Of a DNA stretch of 64,000 bases, positions 43,357-54,456 are shown piece by piece. Both the position numbers and the translations under genes were made by a program. This DNA comes from Fragilaria crotonensis (lineage: Eukaryota; Bacillariophyta; Fragilariophyceae; Fragilariales; Fragilariaceae), in contig JAKSYS010000299.1 of NCBI GenBank assembly GCA_022925895.1, positions 1-64,000 on the forward strand, in the 5' to 3' direction. The first letter of the stretch is position 1, and each line of letters starts with the position of its first letter. The notes below the pieces were generated by a model that saw only the letters and a list, made by a program, of their open reading frames with translations, was not told where the DNA came from and searched no databases.

Positions 43357-44341
43357 TCTTTCGGTTTTCGATTTTTGTGCTTGTGAGAGGCACTGGGGTC
43401 ACGTCGTTCGTCATCCGAGCATTCGAGCCTATGCATACATGCTTTCGATGTTGCGAACTCAGAATCTTACCGTCAGCAGAGTTTGATGTGCGATTCAGTT
43501 TTCGGTTTTCGGGATCAGCCAGATGCAGGATCTCGATTTTGTATGTGTAAAATGCTGTACTACAGTATTCGTAGTCAGTACGGTTCAAACTGTACTGGTA
43601 CTATGTTAAGTCCACAACGCACGGGAGGTCCGGTAAAATGACGTTTCTTCTCGTAGCTTCTACATGCAATTAATACCAAGCGGAGGTGCGTGGCCGGACC
43701 TTCCTCTGTACGCTTGCATTACTTGTACCTGGTACCTCGTACATGGATGGGTGGGGAGTGGGGAGCACCATACACCATACCACGTCATATGACCCGGATT
43801 CCGCAGTCTACAGTACCAGGTACTCCTGTACCTCGTACAGTAGAGTAATCAGTACTCATTACTCAAGGACTTTGTATGCATACCGGTACCTTCGGTACAT
43901 AGTACATCAGTGTACACTGTACACACAAGACAAACGAGTATGAATATAACTAAAAATAAGGCACAGTCCTGGAATAATCCAACTGCAATTAATAATTACA
44001 GTACTCTCAACTTCATAGTTCATATTCCAATCTCGTGGCCTTGCGGCTCTCCTGTCGAGTAGTGGTAGTACTACCGGTAGTACTCGAGTACTTATTATTG
44101 CAGTACAATACACTTGCCTGTCTAACGGCAGACGCACTGGAAAACGTGACTTCCGCCAACCATTTACGCTTTTCTATGAAGTCGAAAGTCACCGAGTAAA
44201 AAAAATTGATCGACAACACATCATAATGCTACCGGTAGACCCGACAGAGTTTGGTTAATCACCACTAGCTTCGAGTCTCTAATCTACGGTAGGATCAATT
44301 AAACGAACACACGCAAACATCCTTACGATAGCTTCCTAGAA
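43357..44341. other. Intergenic stretch with GTAC islands and a dispersed repeat copy
   Basis: No gene is seen. 43550-43930 contains many GTAC palindromes. 43623-43688 is one copy of a 66-bp repeat that recurs inverted at 50112-50177. The last 100 bp are probably the PWP1 promoter. Confidence 0.5.
43623..43688 (+). repeat. 66-bp dispersed repeat, copy 1
   Basis: The reverse complement matches 50112-50177 at about 61 of 66 positions, ends GGGAGGTCC and CACCTC. It lies in intergenic DNA in both cases. Confidence 0.75.
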
Positions 44342-46257
44342 ATGATCTCTTGCATTGAGTGGGTCCCGAAGGGAGTGGCAAATCCGACTCCCAAGAAATA
44401 TGAAATGAGTGCAGTAGAGCTGGAGTTGCTCGAGAATCAAGCCAAACTCAAGCGGCTCTTGAAGATCACGATGTAGACGATGACTCAAATAGCGACGACG
44501 ACAATGACGATGATGTGCCACAAAGTCGACCATTCAGCTTCCCAAGATTGATCCCAGCACATTACCTGCAGATCTTCGAATGGACGAATACACCGATGAC
44601 GATGACGATGACGATGACGACGAATACGCGACGGCGAATGACGCGGCTCGTGCCGGTTCCAGGATTGGTCGAATGCTCGTTGGAAACGACGATGATTCGG
44701 AAATGAATGATGCCGACCAACAAGATTCAGAGGACGATGCTGAAGAGTTTCACGACCAAGATGTGCACAACCCCGACGGTCCAGTTGACAAGGATTCGGA
44801 TGAAGATTCCGATGATGATGACGACGACGACGATGCTCTCGAAGACATTCCTGATACCCGGGAGTTTATGCCAGTGGACATTCAGGGCCTCCAAGCTATG
44901 GGTATATCTCACGCTGGTGCGTCGGCACTACTGAATCCCAACTACGATCTTGATGATGATGACGACGACGACGATGACAGCGATGCTGATGATCACAACC
45001 TAACACCTGACGACGCGATTGTGGTCATCGCCAAAACGGAAGATGACTTTGCATCGCTGGAAGTTCATGTCTACGAAGAACGAACTGGAAATCTATTTGT
45101 GCATCATGATATACCGCTTCCATCCTTTCCACTCTGTTTGGCTCATGGTGACATTAATCACGATGGTGGCGCTGGCAACTACATCGCAGTTGGAACATTT
45201 TTACCTGGCATTGAAATTTGGAATCTCGATGTGTTGCAAGTCCTGGAACCGACTTGCATTTTGGGCGGAGAAGACACGTCGGCGGCAGATGAGCTCATGA
45301 AGATCAACATGACACGCGCAGCGACGGGAAAGAAGTTAAAGAAGAAGGTGCAGCAACAGAAAGAAAAAGGCGGCAGAGATGGGATGCGTCCAGGTAGCCA
45401 TAGTGATGCTGTCATGGCCTTGTCCTGGAGCAAGATCCATCGTCAAGTCATCGCGAGTGGATCTGCTGACAAGACTGTTAAGATTTGGGATGTCACCAAA
45501 GCAATGGCGGATGACGGGAACGTTGCTACGTTTACGCACCACAAGGACAAGGTGCAATCCGTGGTATGGCACCCTTCTGAAGGGACGCTTTTGGCCACTG
45601 GGTCTTACGATCGAACACTTGCGTTGCTGGATGTGCGCAGCAGCGGTAGTAGTTCGCAAAATGTCAAGCGAGTCAAGATATCTGCTGATTGCGAGTCGTT
45701 GTCGTGGGACCCACACCATTCTCAATACCTTACCTGCGCCACCGAAGATGGTGTGCTGTCAACTTGGGATGTTCGCTGTTTTGAGAAGCCAGTTTGGTCT
45801 TTCGTGGTTGCTGAATACGGAGGAGTCAGCGATTTGTCCTACAATCCCAAGGTCCCGGGTATGTTGGCCACGTGTTCCACCAATAAAACAGTGACCTTAT
45901 GGGACACCTACAACAAAGATCAGCAACCATCACTTGCTCCCCCGTTGTGTTGTGGGAACAAGTCAATGGAAGTTGGGAAGTTGTACACGCTAGGTTCTAT
46001 CCGTCATCTCCGTGGCTTCTCGCCTGCGGTGGCAGTGGAAATGAATTGGCTCTGTGGGATATGAATTCGGAGGATTCGGTACAACGGCGATTTGGAGACC
46101 GTGTGGGTAAGGCAGGCATCATTGCGACGACGGCTCAGGACGAGAGAACAAAGAACTGGACTTCGAAGCCGTGATGGCAATACAAGAAAGCAAGCCGGAT
46201 GGGATCGAGACAATGCCGAAGGGCAACAAAAGAAGGCAAGAAGAAGCCTGCGCATAA
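44342..46257 (+). CDS. PWP1: PWP1-like WD40 protein (periodic tryptophan protein 1), frame-interrupted as written
   Basis: PWP1 is a nucleolar WD40 protein needed for ribosome biogenesis. The N-terminus ISCIEWVPKGVANPTPKKYE at 44342 matches the family start. A long acidic region (poly-Asp) follows, then DDAIVVIAKTEDDFASLEVHVYEE, FVHHDIPLPSFPLCLAH, GNYIAVGTFLPGIEIWDLD-like sequence, and WD repeats (SGSADKTVKIWDV, ATGSYDRTLALLDV, TEDGVLSTWDV, CSTNKTVTLWD, GGSGNELALWDM), ending with RRFGDR. The protein sequence passes through several frames: one-base offsets are needed near 44448, 44520, 45988 and 46149, each behaving like one lost base. The central frame 44580-46064 is open. No intron fits the gaps. 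The exact C-terminus (46257 or a Lys-rich end at 46270) is uncertain. Confidence 0.8.
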
Positions 46258-47747
46258 GAAACGAAAATAGAAAGCATCTGATATTCCAAGTCCTGTTAAA
46301 CAACCTGCATCGATTTTGTCCTTGGGTTTCTTTTGTTTCAAACTTCCTATGGGAATTGTCCTTCCAATCGCGTCGAAGATTGACGTGCTTTAAGCAAAAC
46401 TGCTTTTCTCCTACACCCAACAATCCAGTTTAATGCATCGGTTTGAGGTTCAAGTTATATGTATGATACCATCTACGTTCAAAAACCCCTCCCTACTCAT
46501 TAGTAGTAACTAAAAGTAGCTCCAATGCATGTTCATACTAGACCTCGGCGCTCGGAGTAGTCTTCAGGGTAGAGTGCTGGTTAGGAGTCGGAGAGAAGAA
46601 AGCAGTATGCATGTTACCGATGAACGCTAGGATAGGCGAGCCTGCGAGTTGCACAAACAAGTTACGCGACATGAACAGGCCCTCCGCCCTGCGAGATTCA
46701 TCGGCGAGTCGGCGAGCCCTGACTGCGGGACTCATAAAATGAGACCTACTGTACTAAAATACTCCAGTACTCTGGGGCGTTTTGTACTGTACTCCTTGTA
46801 CATGCTGAGACATGCGTGTATGTCTAATGTGTATTGCTCGGAGTACAAGTACCTGCTGGTACTTGTACAGCTGTACTGTGTACTTATGCATATTACCAGG
46901 CTACCGGTAGTATAGTACCTATGTACTATGTATTTCATACTATGAATTACCATGAGTCTATCATAGGACTTCAGTACTTGTACCAGGTACTCGTACCTGG
47001 TACATTATCATTTTGTCAATCATGCACGTCAATGTATCGTGCACATCTCGCGATGCGTGTGTCTTGATGCAGGATTAAAGAATTCATTCCATGTGCCTTC
47101 TAATAAAGATGCGTTTGTGATTGAGATTTACATGGATACACAAACTTTTTACAAGCAGTCATTTAGGGAGTTTTTCCTGGAAATTAACCGCTTACCCGTC
47201 TCTCGCTAAATCATTCACCGCAACGTCCGTTTCAACGCCGCCTGCGACTAATTTCCCACTTCCAGACACTTTAATTCTTGGAAGTAGATTTGCAGATACA
47301 CGAACGACCTGGGCCTTAAAGGAAACGCTGGATTGTTATGTGTAGAAAAGATATGTGACCGTGATTACGTAACCGAGGTGCGTTTCCGGATGTCCCGGCG
47401 TTGAGACATGAACGTTATCATCGCAAACGAACAACATATAAAGTATGCATCATATTTATATGGGTTTGCATCCAAATGATGTCCCGGGTTCGACAATTTT
47501 GTCGATGTACTGTGTCTACGGGTGCGGCACGCAAAATTGTCATCGGCTTTTCCATCTCATCACAAGTCGTGATTTTGACACAGAACGGACAGGTGTGGCT
47601 CGACGAAAGGGCTATGCTTCGTAACGAAAACCACAACACAAACTTAGGCCGCTAATCGGGACACAAGCTCTCTGAATACGATCAAGCTTTGATTGGTCAT
47701 TTGCTTTATTTATAATCTATGGATCTCATTAATGAGGAACGCAAAAA
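46258..47747. other. Intergenic stretch of about 1.5 kb, GTAC-rich in the middle
   Basis: No gene or RNA is supported. 46740-47010 is dense in GTAC palindromes. Short frames at 47121-47345 and 47401-47655 do not look like genes. Confidence 0.45.
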
Positions 47748-48753
47748 ATGAGTCTCACACAGATGCCACCGCTCTTGAATCTCCGCATGAAATCAAACCG
47801 GGCAACTCCTCCATCGGAACGATTCGAAGGCTTCGACGATGACATGGCCGACCGCGTCAGAATAATGATGGTACAGGACGAATCGCCGACCTACAAGTGC
47901 CGTGACTATATGCTGAGGCGGAAGATGAAACAAACCGAAGCCACAGAATCGGGCGATGACGCAAGCGAGAATGTGTACCTGAGCGAGATTGACACCATCT
48001 GTCGGGAGAAGATGTGTGAATGGGCGTATCGCGTGGTTGATCACTTCCAGGCGAGTCGCGAGATTGTGGCGATTGCCTTCCGATATTTGGATCTCTTTGT
48101 CGACAGATGCTCCTGCGACCGATCAGGATCAAGCTCGCTGCGATGACCTCGATCTACATGGCCACCAAAATCTTCAACACGAGAGAAATCTCGATGCGAT
48201 CTTTGGCAGAACTTAGTCGAGGGAGTTCAATGTTGCACACATTTCCGAGATGGAAGGCATTATCCTTCACTCTCTCGAATGGAGAATGCATCCTCCGACA
48301 GCACAATGTTTTATTAACCATCTTCACGCTCTGTTGCCGCTACCAAAGGGATCAATTACTCGAGCTATCTACCAACGCTCGACATTCTTCGCTGAACTAT
48401 CGCTGTTCGACTACTGCTTCGTTTCCCAATCAAAATCTGCTGTAGCCATCGCAGCTTTGATGAACGCCATGGAAGGAATGGAGGGGACTGTTTCCATGAA
48501 AGACCTTGAAGAGTTCTACCAAGCCATCGACGCAGTTGCAGGCCATGGCCACTCGCAGGAAACGATTGAATCCATTCGAAACAGGTTGTGGTACGTCTAC
48601 AGCCAATCTGCCCAATACTTGGAAGACGATTTGATTCCAGGTCCGCAAAAAATTCCATCCGAAGCCATCTTTCCAAGCCAACCTGCCGAAAAAGGAGACG
48701 TATTGGGAGGGGATTCATCCCCCGTTTGTGTTTCTACTATCTCTGTTCCTTGA
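47748..48753 (+). CDS. Cyclin (diatom dsCYC-like), frame-interrupted as written
   Basis: A cyclin box protein of about 335 residues starting at the ATG at 47748. The N-terminal part contains YKCRDYMLRR and REKMCEWAYRVVDHFQASREIVAIAFRYLDLFVDRCSCDRS, the first cyclin fold typical of the many diatom-specific cyclins. The second frame gives KLAAMTSIYMATKIFNTREISMRSLAELSRG, and the third EFNVAHISEMEGIILHSLEWRMHPPTAQCF and the C-terminal cyclin fold up to 48753. One-base offsets, each as if one base were lost, are needed near 48120 and 48220. No introns would fit. Such cyclins activate cyclin-dependent kinases, often in response to nutrients and light. Whether this is a real pseudogene or sequence error is discussed in the findings. 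Confidence 0.75.
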
Positions 48754-48997
48754 CAGAGACCTATGCTACTGAAGTCCTTGCGTATTTTATCAGTTCATAT
48801 TAGCATTGTCTATTTGCTCCTTCTTCATTAGCATTGCCCCAAGCAAGGTGTCATATACCTCCGAATGCAATCTCGGAACTCTTGAATTCCTTTTCGAATA
48901 ATGCTTTACTGAGTATGACCCTTCGATGACATTTTAGTAGCTGCGAAATTCCTGGTAATCATAGGCATCGAAATTTACGCCGGTTGCAAGATGCGCT
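48754..48997. other. Intergenic, nothing recognised
   Basis: No gene seen; the last about 60 bp already resemble the end of a unit of the tandem repeat that follows. Confidence 0.35.
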
Positions 48998-49330
48998 TTA
49001 TAAATCTTTGGCGATGGCGGTAAAGTAACCCGAGTCCGTTAGATTTGAGGTGCGCAGAACAGTTCCCTGGATTGCATCGGTCATGACCATGACTGGCATC
49101 AATTGCACTCTATGGATCTTTGGCGACATGGCTATTGATTTCATTCCGAACAGGTTGAGGTGCGCAAAGCTGAACCCTCGATTGTAGTTGGCAATGAACA
49201 TGACTGCCAGGTTCCCGGTGCGCTCTAAGAATCTTTGGCGATTGTGGGCAAGTGACCCCATTCCGATTGACTTGCGTGCGCAGCGCAGAACATGGATTGA
49301 ATTGAATACGACTTTTCGCGCACCTATGCT
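48998..49330. repeat. Degenerate tandem repeat, about 3 units of 112-115 bp
   Basis: The word AATCTTTGGCGA (or GATCTTTGGCGA) recurs at 49003, 49115 and 49230. Between these positions the segments share GAGGTGCGCA, GATTG and CATGACTG in the same order. The units differ at many positions, so the array is old. It has no reading frame common to all units. Confidence 0.6.
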
Positions 49331-49738
49331 TGCACCCGCAACCGAGAGTCAATTTTTTTCAGGAAGTCATTTAAGTGTGCATGAGATGCGTACAATGCTC
49401 ATGTGTTCATGTGTCATTCCAAAGAAAGGTATTCGGCAACCGGGACTTGTAGGTATTTTTGTCGGATTGGATCCGACAATCAAAAAAAGATTGTAAGGGA
49501 GAGTCATTTGTATCGTGTTTGCATCCTGGCTCGCATGACTCGTTTCCTCGTTAAAATGTACGTGTCAAAAACGATTGGCGAGCATTTCGATGTCGCAGGC
49601 GCCGGTATTTCGAGGGAATAACCAATGATGCCGTAAATCATTATGTACGCTGGATAAATCTAGTCGTCACAGAGTGAGAAGTTAGAACAGAACTTCATTA
49701 GTACCAGTACCAGTACTAGTACAAAGCTAGCTACTACT

Positions 49739-49972
49739 GGGAGGCCGTGTATGTCCCCTAATCGAGCCGATCGAGCTTTTCTAAAAAAATCGACTCCATA
49801 AATTATACCGGTAGTGCAAATTAGGTTACACATCAACTTTACCTACAAATCTCAGACAGCTCCATTGAGGTCAGAAAAACCGTACAGTGTACCAGTAGTA
49901 AGTAGAACTCAGTACTCCCGTACACTACTGCAGGCGATGGCTGGCTCGATTAGGGGACATACACGGGCTCCC
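49739..49972. mobile_element. MITE-like element with 30-bp terminal inverted repeats
   Basis: Two 30-bp arms, 49739-49768 and 49943-49972, are inverted copies with one mismatch (GGGAG-x-CCGTGTATGTCC...). They enclose about 174 bp with no coding capacity. Size and structure fit a non-autonomous DNA transposon (MITE). No clear target duplication is visible, so it could also be an ordinary inverted repeat able to form a hairpin. Confidence 0.55.
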
Positions 49973-50111
49973 GTTTGAGAATTATTTAAAAGTACCGGCA
50001 GTACTACAGTACTTAATAGTTAATAGCGTAGTACGGAGTACATTGTACTACCGGTAGAGTACCTCCGTACAGTGATTCGGAGGATGGCGAGTACTGGAAG
50101 GTCCCCCCACC

Positions 50112-50177
50112 CACCTCTGCTTGGCATTAATCGCATGTAGAAGCTAGGCGAAGAAACGTCATTTTACCGGACCTCCC
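50112..50177 (-). repeat. 66-bp dispersed repeat, copy 2 (inverted)
   Basis: The inverted partner of 43623-43688, about 92 per cent identical by eye. It lies about 140 bp beyond the MITE-like element. Confidence 0.75.
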
Positions 50178-50324
50178 TGCAGTACACATGTACACATACA
50201 TACTCCACTATTTCATACTAGTGGGTACCTCCCAATTGGTCGGACTTTTGGAATACGTGTACGGTATGGGTTGTGCACGGTTGTGTGTACTGTTTGTACA
50301 GTTCAGTACTATACGCAAGTAGTG

Positions 50325-50509
50325 CAGTACCCCAGAGTGGTCATACTCCGTAACAGACGCACGCACTGACGCAACTACGTATATGCAAATCTTACCGACA
50401 TCGCTTACGGAGTACTCCAGTATGCATGTATGACATATATCATACTCCGAGTATGAGACAGTATTCATTTGATCCAGTACCCCAGAGTGGTCATACTCCG
50501 TAACAGACG
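50325..50509. repeat. 35-bp direct repeat with 150-bp spacing
   Basis: CAGTACCCCAGAGTGGTCAT and the following 15 bp occur at 50325-50359 and again, identical, at 50475-50509. Both are followed by a short ACGCAC tandem run. No gene is involved. Confidence 0.65.
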
Positions 50510-50589
50510 GACGCACGCACGCACACACGCACACAATTAATTTATAATATAGTAGGATATCTATTCTTCTGGTGTACCGGGCTTTCAAA

Positions 50590-51060
50590 TCAACAATCAA
50601 GTGATACAAAATCTGAACTATTGTCTAAATACATTCCTCTCTTCTCTCCCCATGTTGCTTCAGCTTCCTCTGATGTGCTTGGGAACAAGTAGTTTCCCAA
50701 AACATCCTTGTCATCATTGTCAAGCGGAGGTTCCGTTTCTTCCGCCAGTACCCTAGCTTCCACAGTAGGCATGTGTAGGGACCTTGAACTGCAGTTTGTA
50801 GCTCTCCTTCCTTTAAGAGCATCCCGGTGGCAAGGTCAGGTTTCTCAAACAACTCATTCTCAATGATGCTGGTGTTTTCACTGATATAAAAGGCAAAGTC
50901 AGTGTAATCTTCCAATGAGGTCATCCAAGTTGCTTATCAACCTAGTACTGAATGTAATACCACCAGGCCTCTGCAGCACAATTTTAACACTGTCCAATTT
51001 CTTCATTGTACAGAATGCTCTGGACAAGTGGTCAACTTCTATGTGATTTCGTAAGCAATG
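50590..51060 (-). pseudogene. Decayed coding-like segment of unknown origin, AT-richer than its surroundings
   Basis: The minus strand carries conserved-looking protein stretches in more than one frame, for example AFCTMKKLDSVKIVLQRPGG, SLEDYTDFAFYISENTSI and GNYLFPSTSEEAEATWGE. They look like neighbouring parts of one protein, but I recognise no family. Composition differs from the flanking GTAC-rich DNA. A remnant of a mobile element or of a transferred gene is possible. Confidence 0.35.
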
Positions 51061-51769
51061 ATAAAAATGTCAACCATCCTGCTGAAAGTTGTTGGTTATT
51101 TCTCAGTGGCTCAATTTGAGTACCAGCTTCTGGATTACCCGGTATTACCGTAGCTAGTAATCGTAGTGCCAACTGAGTACTGTAGTACTCGGTACTCGTA
51201 GTACCTGGTACTGGAGGAATGTATGATATGGTGCGTGGGGCTCTTACTGCAGTACTACAGTACTGTAGTATTGCATGTTGTACTGTGCTAGTGATACGTG
51301 TAGTGTGTAACGTACTCGAAGTGCAAGTACTGTACCTTTTTCTAGAGGACTGTAGTACCAGGTACATGCACCAGGTATGACCTGTATTTTTGAACTTGGG
51401 TACCAGGTACTGGTACATGATACTTGTACGATACCTGGTATGCATGCATGGAACATGGAATGGAGAGGAAACCAAGCATAATGCATTCGGTGTTGAAACA
51501 AAAGCGTGTCGCCAAACCTACATCAGGATTCCATTTTCTCAGCATCCACAACCCACAACCCACAACCTCACGAACACACGTGACACACACGGCCGTGATC
51601 AGCACAGCGGCACCGTTTACGGTACCTTGCACTCTCGGTTGCCTTGGACACGGCTCTACTCGTCATCACTCCTCAGATCCTATCTCTTGTAGAGTCGGAA
51701 CCAACTACCAACTACAAGTATTGTACCAGCTAGTCGTTGAGAAGAAGGATTGCCTATAGAAGACACAGC
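51061..51769. other. GTAC-rich intergenic stretch upstream of uS5m
   Basis: No gene seen. 51130-51460 is crowded with GTAC palindromes. A short CACAACC tandem run lies near 51547-51570. Confidence 0.45.
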
Positions 51770-53064
51770 ATGCTCTCAACAACAATCACATACGTGCATT
51801 CCATTCGTCGTTCCGCTGTTGCCAGAGGCCACCGTCTATTTTCGGACGCTCCTCCTCCATTTCGTCCACGCCGACGACCAAGCGAAAACTACCGTCCCGT
51901 CCAAATCCGACGGCCCAAAATCCCGGGTCCTCGGGATCCGCTCACGTACGATCCGATCGGTCGCGAAGAAGTGATACTCGGAGTATGCTGCTGCCCGCGA
52001 TCCGTTGGAACGGGACTTTGGACCGTTGGTGGCTGACATGTTGCGAGATCGGCAGCGGGCCAAACGGCTGGGTGGAAGGGACATCACTGTGGAGGAATAC
52101 TTGCAAATGGCGGATTACATGACTTCGGAACCGGGCTCATTGGAAGAGAAACAGGGCGAGCGACGGGCTCTGGCGTTGGATTTGTGGGATGACGAGGATC
52201 GCGAGACGTTTATGGACTCGTTGGATCAATTGGTGGAGGCCGCCAGAGTTGCGGACCTGGGTCTCGGTGATGATGAGGATGACGACGAGGACGATGACAA
52301 ACGAAAGGATAATGACGACGATGATGAGGACGACGACGACGACGAGGAGGAGGAGCATGACGGTGGCAAGGTGGAGGACAAATCAAAGAACAAGAAGGCA
52401 AGCGAGAAGACGACGATGACGACGACGATGACGATGACGAGGATGTCAACATTGACGCCGACGGAGAAGCGATTGACCCAGGCCGTATGGTACACGGTGA
52501 CTGGTGCGTAGTGTGTACGGGATCCGATTTTGATCACGCCCCTTTTCTTCCACTCTCCTTCGTGTCGTATCACAGGGGCGAGATGATTATCCGAATGGAC
52601 CGCGTCCAGAAGGTTCAAAGGAGAGCACTATGGTTCGGTATAGAGCTCTCATTGTGGGAGGGAATACAAATGGCTGCGCCGGCTTTGGCATCGCCAAGGG
52701 TAATTCTCCTCCCGAGGCGCTGGTCCTGGCCAGTCGCAAGTGCAAGCGTAATATTTTCTTTGTCGATCGTTACAAGGGAACCGGTCTCACCACCGACTTG
52801 GCGGGCCGTCACAACTCCTGCAAAGTCATTCTTCGTGCGGTAGACCCTCACTTTGGACTTCACGGCCATCCTCTCGTGTCAGACATTTTGTTGTATTTTG
52901 GTATTTCGGATTGCACTGCCAAGACATTCGGTAACCGCAATCAATACAATGTTGTTCGGGCGACGTTCAAAGCACTCATGACCCATGAGTCTATGGAACA
53001 AATCGCTTTGAAACGAGGACGGCGCCTGATGAATCTCGAGAGAGTGAAGAGGCTTCAAATCTAG
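51770..53064 (+). CDS. Mitochondrial ribosomal protein uS5m, one intron, frame-interrupted as written
   Basis: The ATG at 51770 begins a basic, acid-poor presequence (MLSTTITYVHSIRRSAVARG), so import into mitochondria is likely. A Pro/Arg-rich part, EYAAARDPLERDFGPLVADMLRD and a long acidic Asp/Glu/Lys region precede the S5 domain: IIRMDRVQKVQ, then MVRYRALIVGGNTNGCAGFGIAKG (S5 RNA-binding fold) and the S5 C-terminal domain up to 53064. A 72-bp intron is likely at 52504-52575 (GTGCGT...TATCACAG), joining GDW to GEMIIRMD. Offsets of one base are needed near 51977, 52402 and 52621. The domain from 52630 to 53064 is intact. Function: small mitoribosomal subunit, mRNA entry and accuracy. Confidence 0.8.
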
Positions 53065-53446
53065 GTCCATCTTCTTCATCTTAGCTATTAGAATGAAACG
53101 AAGATACGACGTCCACCTCCAACAGATCGAATACATTTGTACAGCCTTCAAGTGCATATTATACTCTTAGGTATTGAGATGAAGTGGAATGGTCGCTCGC
53201 TCGTCGACGTGCTGGTTCGTCTGCAAACTTACCCCGGCGTGGACGGAACGCCTTCAGGACCTTTCAATCAATCGTATTGGCCGACGCCACCTACGGGTTC
53301 GATCATTGTTTCACGTCAGCGACGAGCTACATTGATCCACACATTTGCTGCCAAAAGCAGTGGAAAAAATTCCACGAGTATATTCGTAGTGATGCCTCCT
53401 GTCATGACTCAACGATTATTTGATCATGATAGCCCTAAATTGCAAG
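53065..53446. other. Short intergenic stretch between two convergent genes
   Basis: Open frames exist on the plus strand (53137-53490) but show no recognisable domain. This is probably the shared 3' region of uS5m and the methyltransferase. Confidence 0.35.
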
Positions 53447-54061
53447 TCACCCAGCAACAAGCGCTTCGCCAGCGTTTACGGCGACGATGAGCTTTTTGAG
53501 CGTCAGACTTTTGACGACAGTCACTCTTGGTTTCATGATTCGTCGTAGGCTGACAATAAGAGGAGTTATGCATTCCAACGGAGCCGTACCGGCAATATCT
53601 AGTGCCAACAGCGTGACATCTGAGAGACCTTGTCTTTTGCGTTCCGCCAGGACTGCCACGAGTGGTGCTAGCGACGCCTCGCAGTCACCGTCCCTAACCT
53701 GAGCCACAACGAACTGTACCACCACACGTTGAGGAGTGTCGTCATGAGCTCCATTTACCTCCTCCTCTTCCCAACTCGTCCAAAATCCTTCTCGCCTCGC
53801 ATTCGCCACAGCCCCCGCCACTTCTCCCGCTGACGAATCGACACCAACAACCCGAGCCGCAGTACGGGCCAACTGCAGACAGGTCACTCCTGCGGCAGAC
53901 CCAACCTCCACGCACACATCATCCGATCGTACCACAGCCGCCAGGGCCCTCCGATACTCCAACGTGGTGCCTCGAACTATCACGGGACATGCAGACCCCT
54001 CCCATCCCATGCCAATCTTGGATTCGCGATTGGAGGGAGGTGATGTACACGAACCCCACAT
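53447..54061 (-). CDS. Class I SAM-dependent methyltransferase-like protein
   Basis: About 204 residues from the ATG at 54061; an ATG at 54010 (MGWEGSACPVIV) is an alternative, and the frame is open to 54217 without a promising start. The Rossmann-type SAM site is seen as DVCVEVGSAAGVTCLQLARTA (motif I, with the acid-Val-Gly-x-x-x-Gly pattern), ARVVGVDSSAGEVAGA (motif II with the ribose-binding Asp), and VTLLALDIAGTAPLECI (motif IV region). Substrate unknown. The C-terminus at 53447 follows KLIVAVNAGEALVAG. No targeting peptide is evident. Confidence 0.6.
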   Translation of the reverse strand: MWGSCTSPPSNRESKIGMGWEGSACPVIVRGTTLEYRRALAAVVRSDDVCVEVGSAAGVTCLQLARTAARVVGVDSSAGEVAGAVANARREGFWTSWEEEEVNGAHDDTPQRVVVQFVVAQVRDGDCEASLAPLVAVLAERKRQGLSDVTLLALDIAGTAPLECITPLIVSLRRIMKPRVTVVKSLTLKKLIVAVNAGEALVAG

Positions 54062-54456
54062 GATTTTGAAGTAATGATGTGCCAACCAACGAACACTACG
54101 AGTACTCGCAGCTCGCAGCTCTTTTGCGAAATTTGAATTAGGGGGCTTTTGATGGGGCTGTCCGAGTCCGCTGTGTACAGTGTACAGTACCTGGTACCAG
54201 TTAGTGCCTTTCGTCACAGTCAGGTCGGGGTACGAGTACTCGAGTATGACGCATCAGCAGCAACCATGTACGGAGTATTCATACAAGTACTGCAGAGGCC
54301 AGTACTTGTACTGTACTTTCGAATCTGCAGTCTGCAGATGTTCGATGCTCATTCCACAAAATTGATATGTGGACATGGATGCACACAAAGATGCATACAT
54401 CAATCGGTAGACTATAGACAGACACCTTCCAAAACTCCACAATATCGTGACGGTCC
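54062..54456. other. Divergent upstream region, GTAC-rich
   Basis: No gene seen between the methyltransferase and the PRS-like gene. 54170-54320 contains many GTAC palindromes. Confidence 0.4.

Noticed and set aside
47121-47655. Two short plus-strand frames before the cyclin
   Set aside because: No domain, no splice logic linking them to the cyclin.
52210-52618. Minus-strand poly-Ser frame opposite uS5m
   Set aside because: Antisense of the acidic GAC/GAT run of uS5m; no independent evidence.
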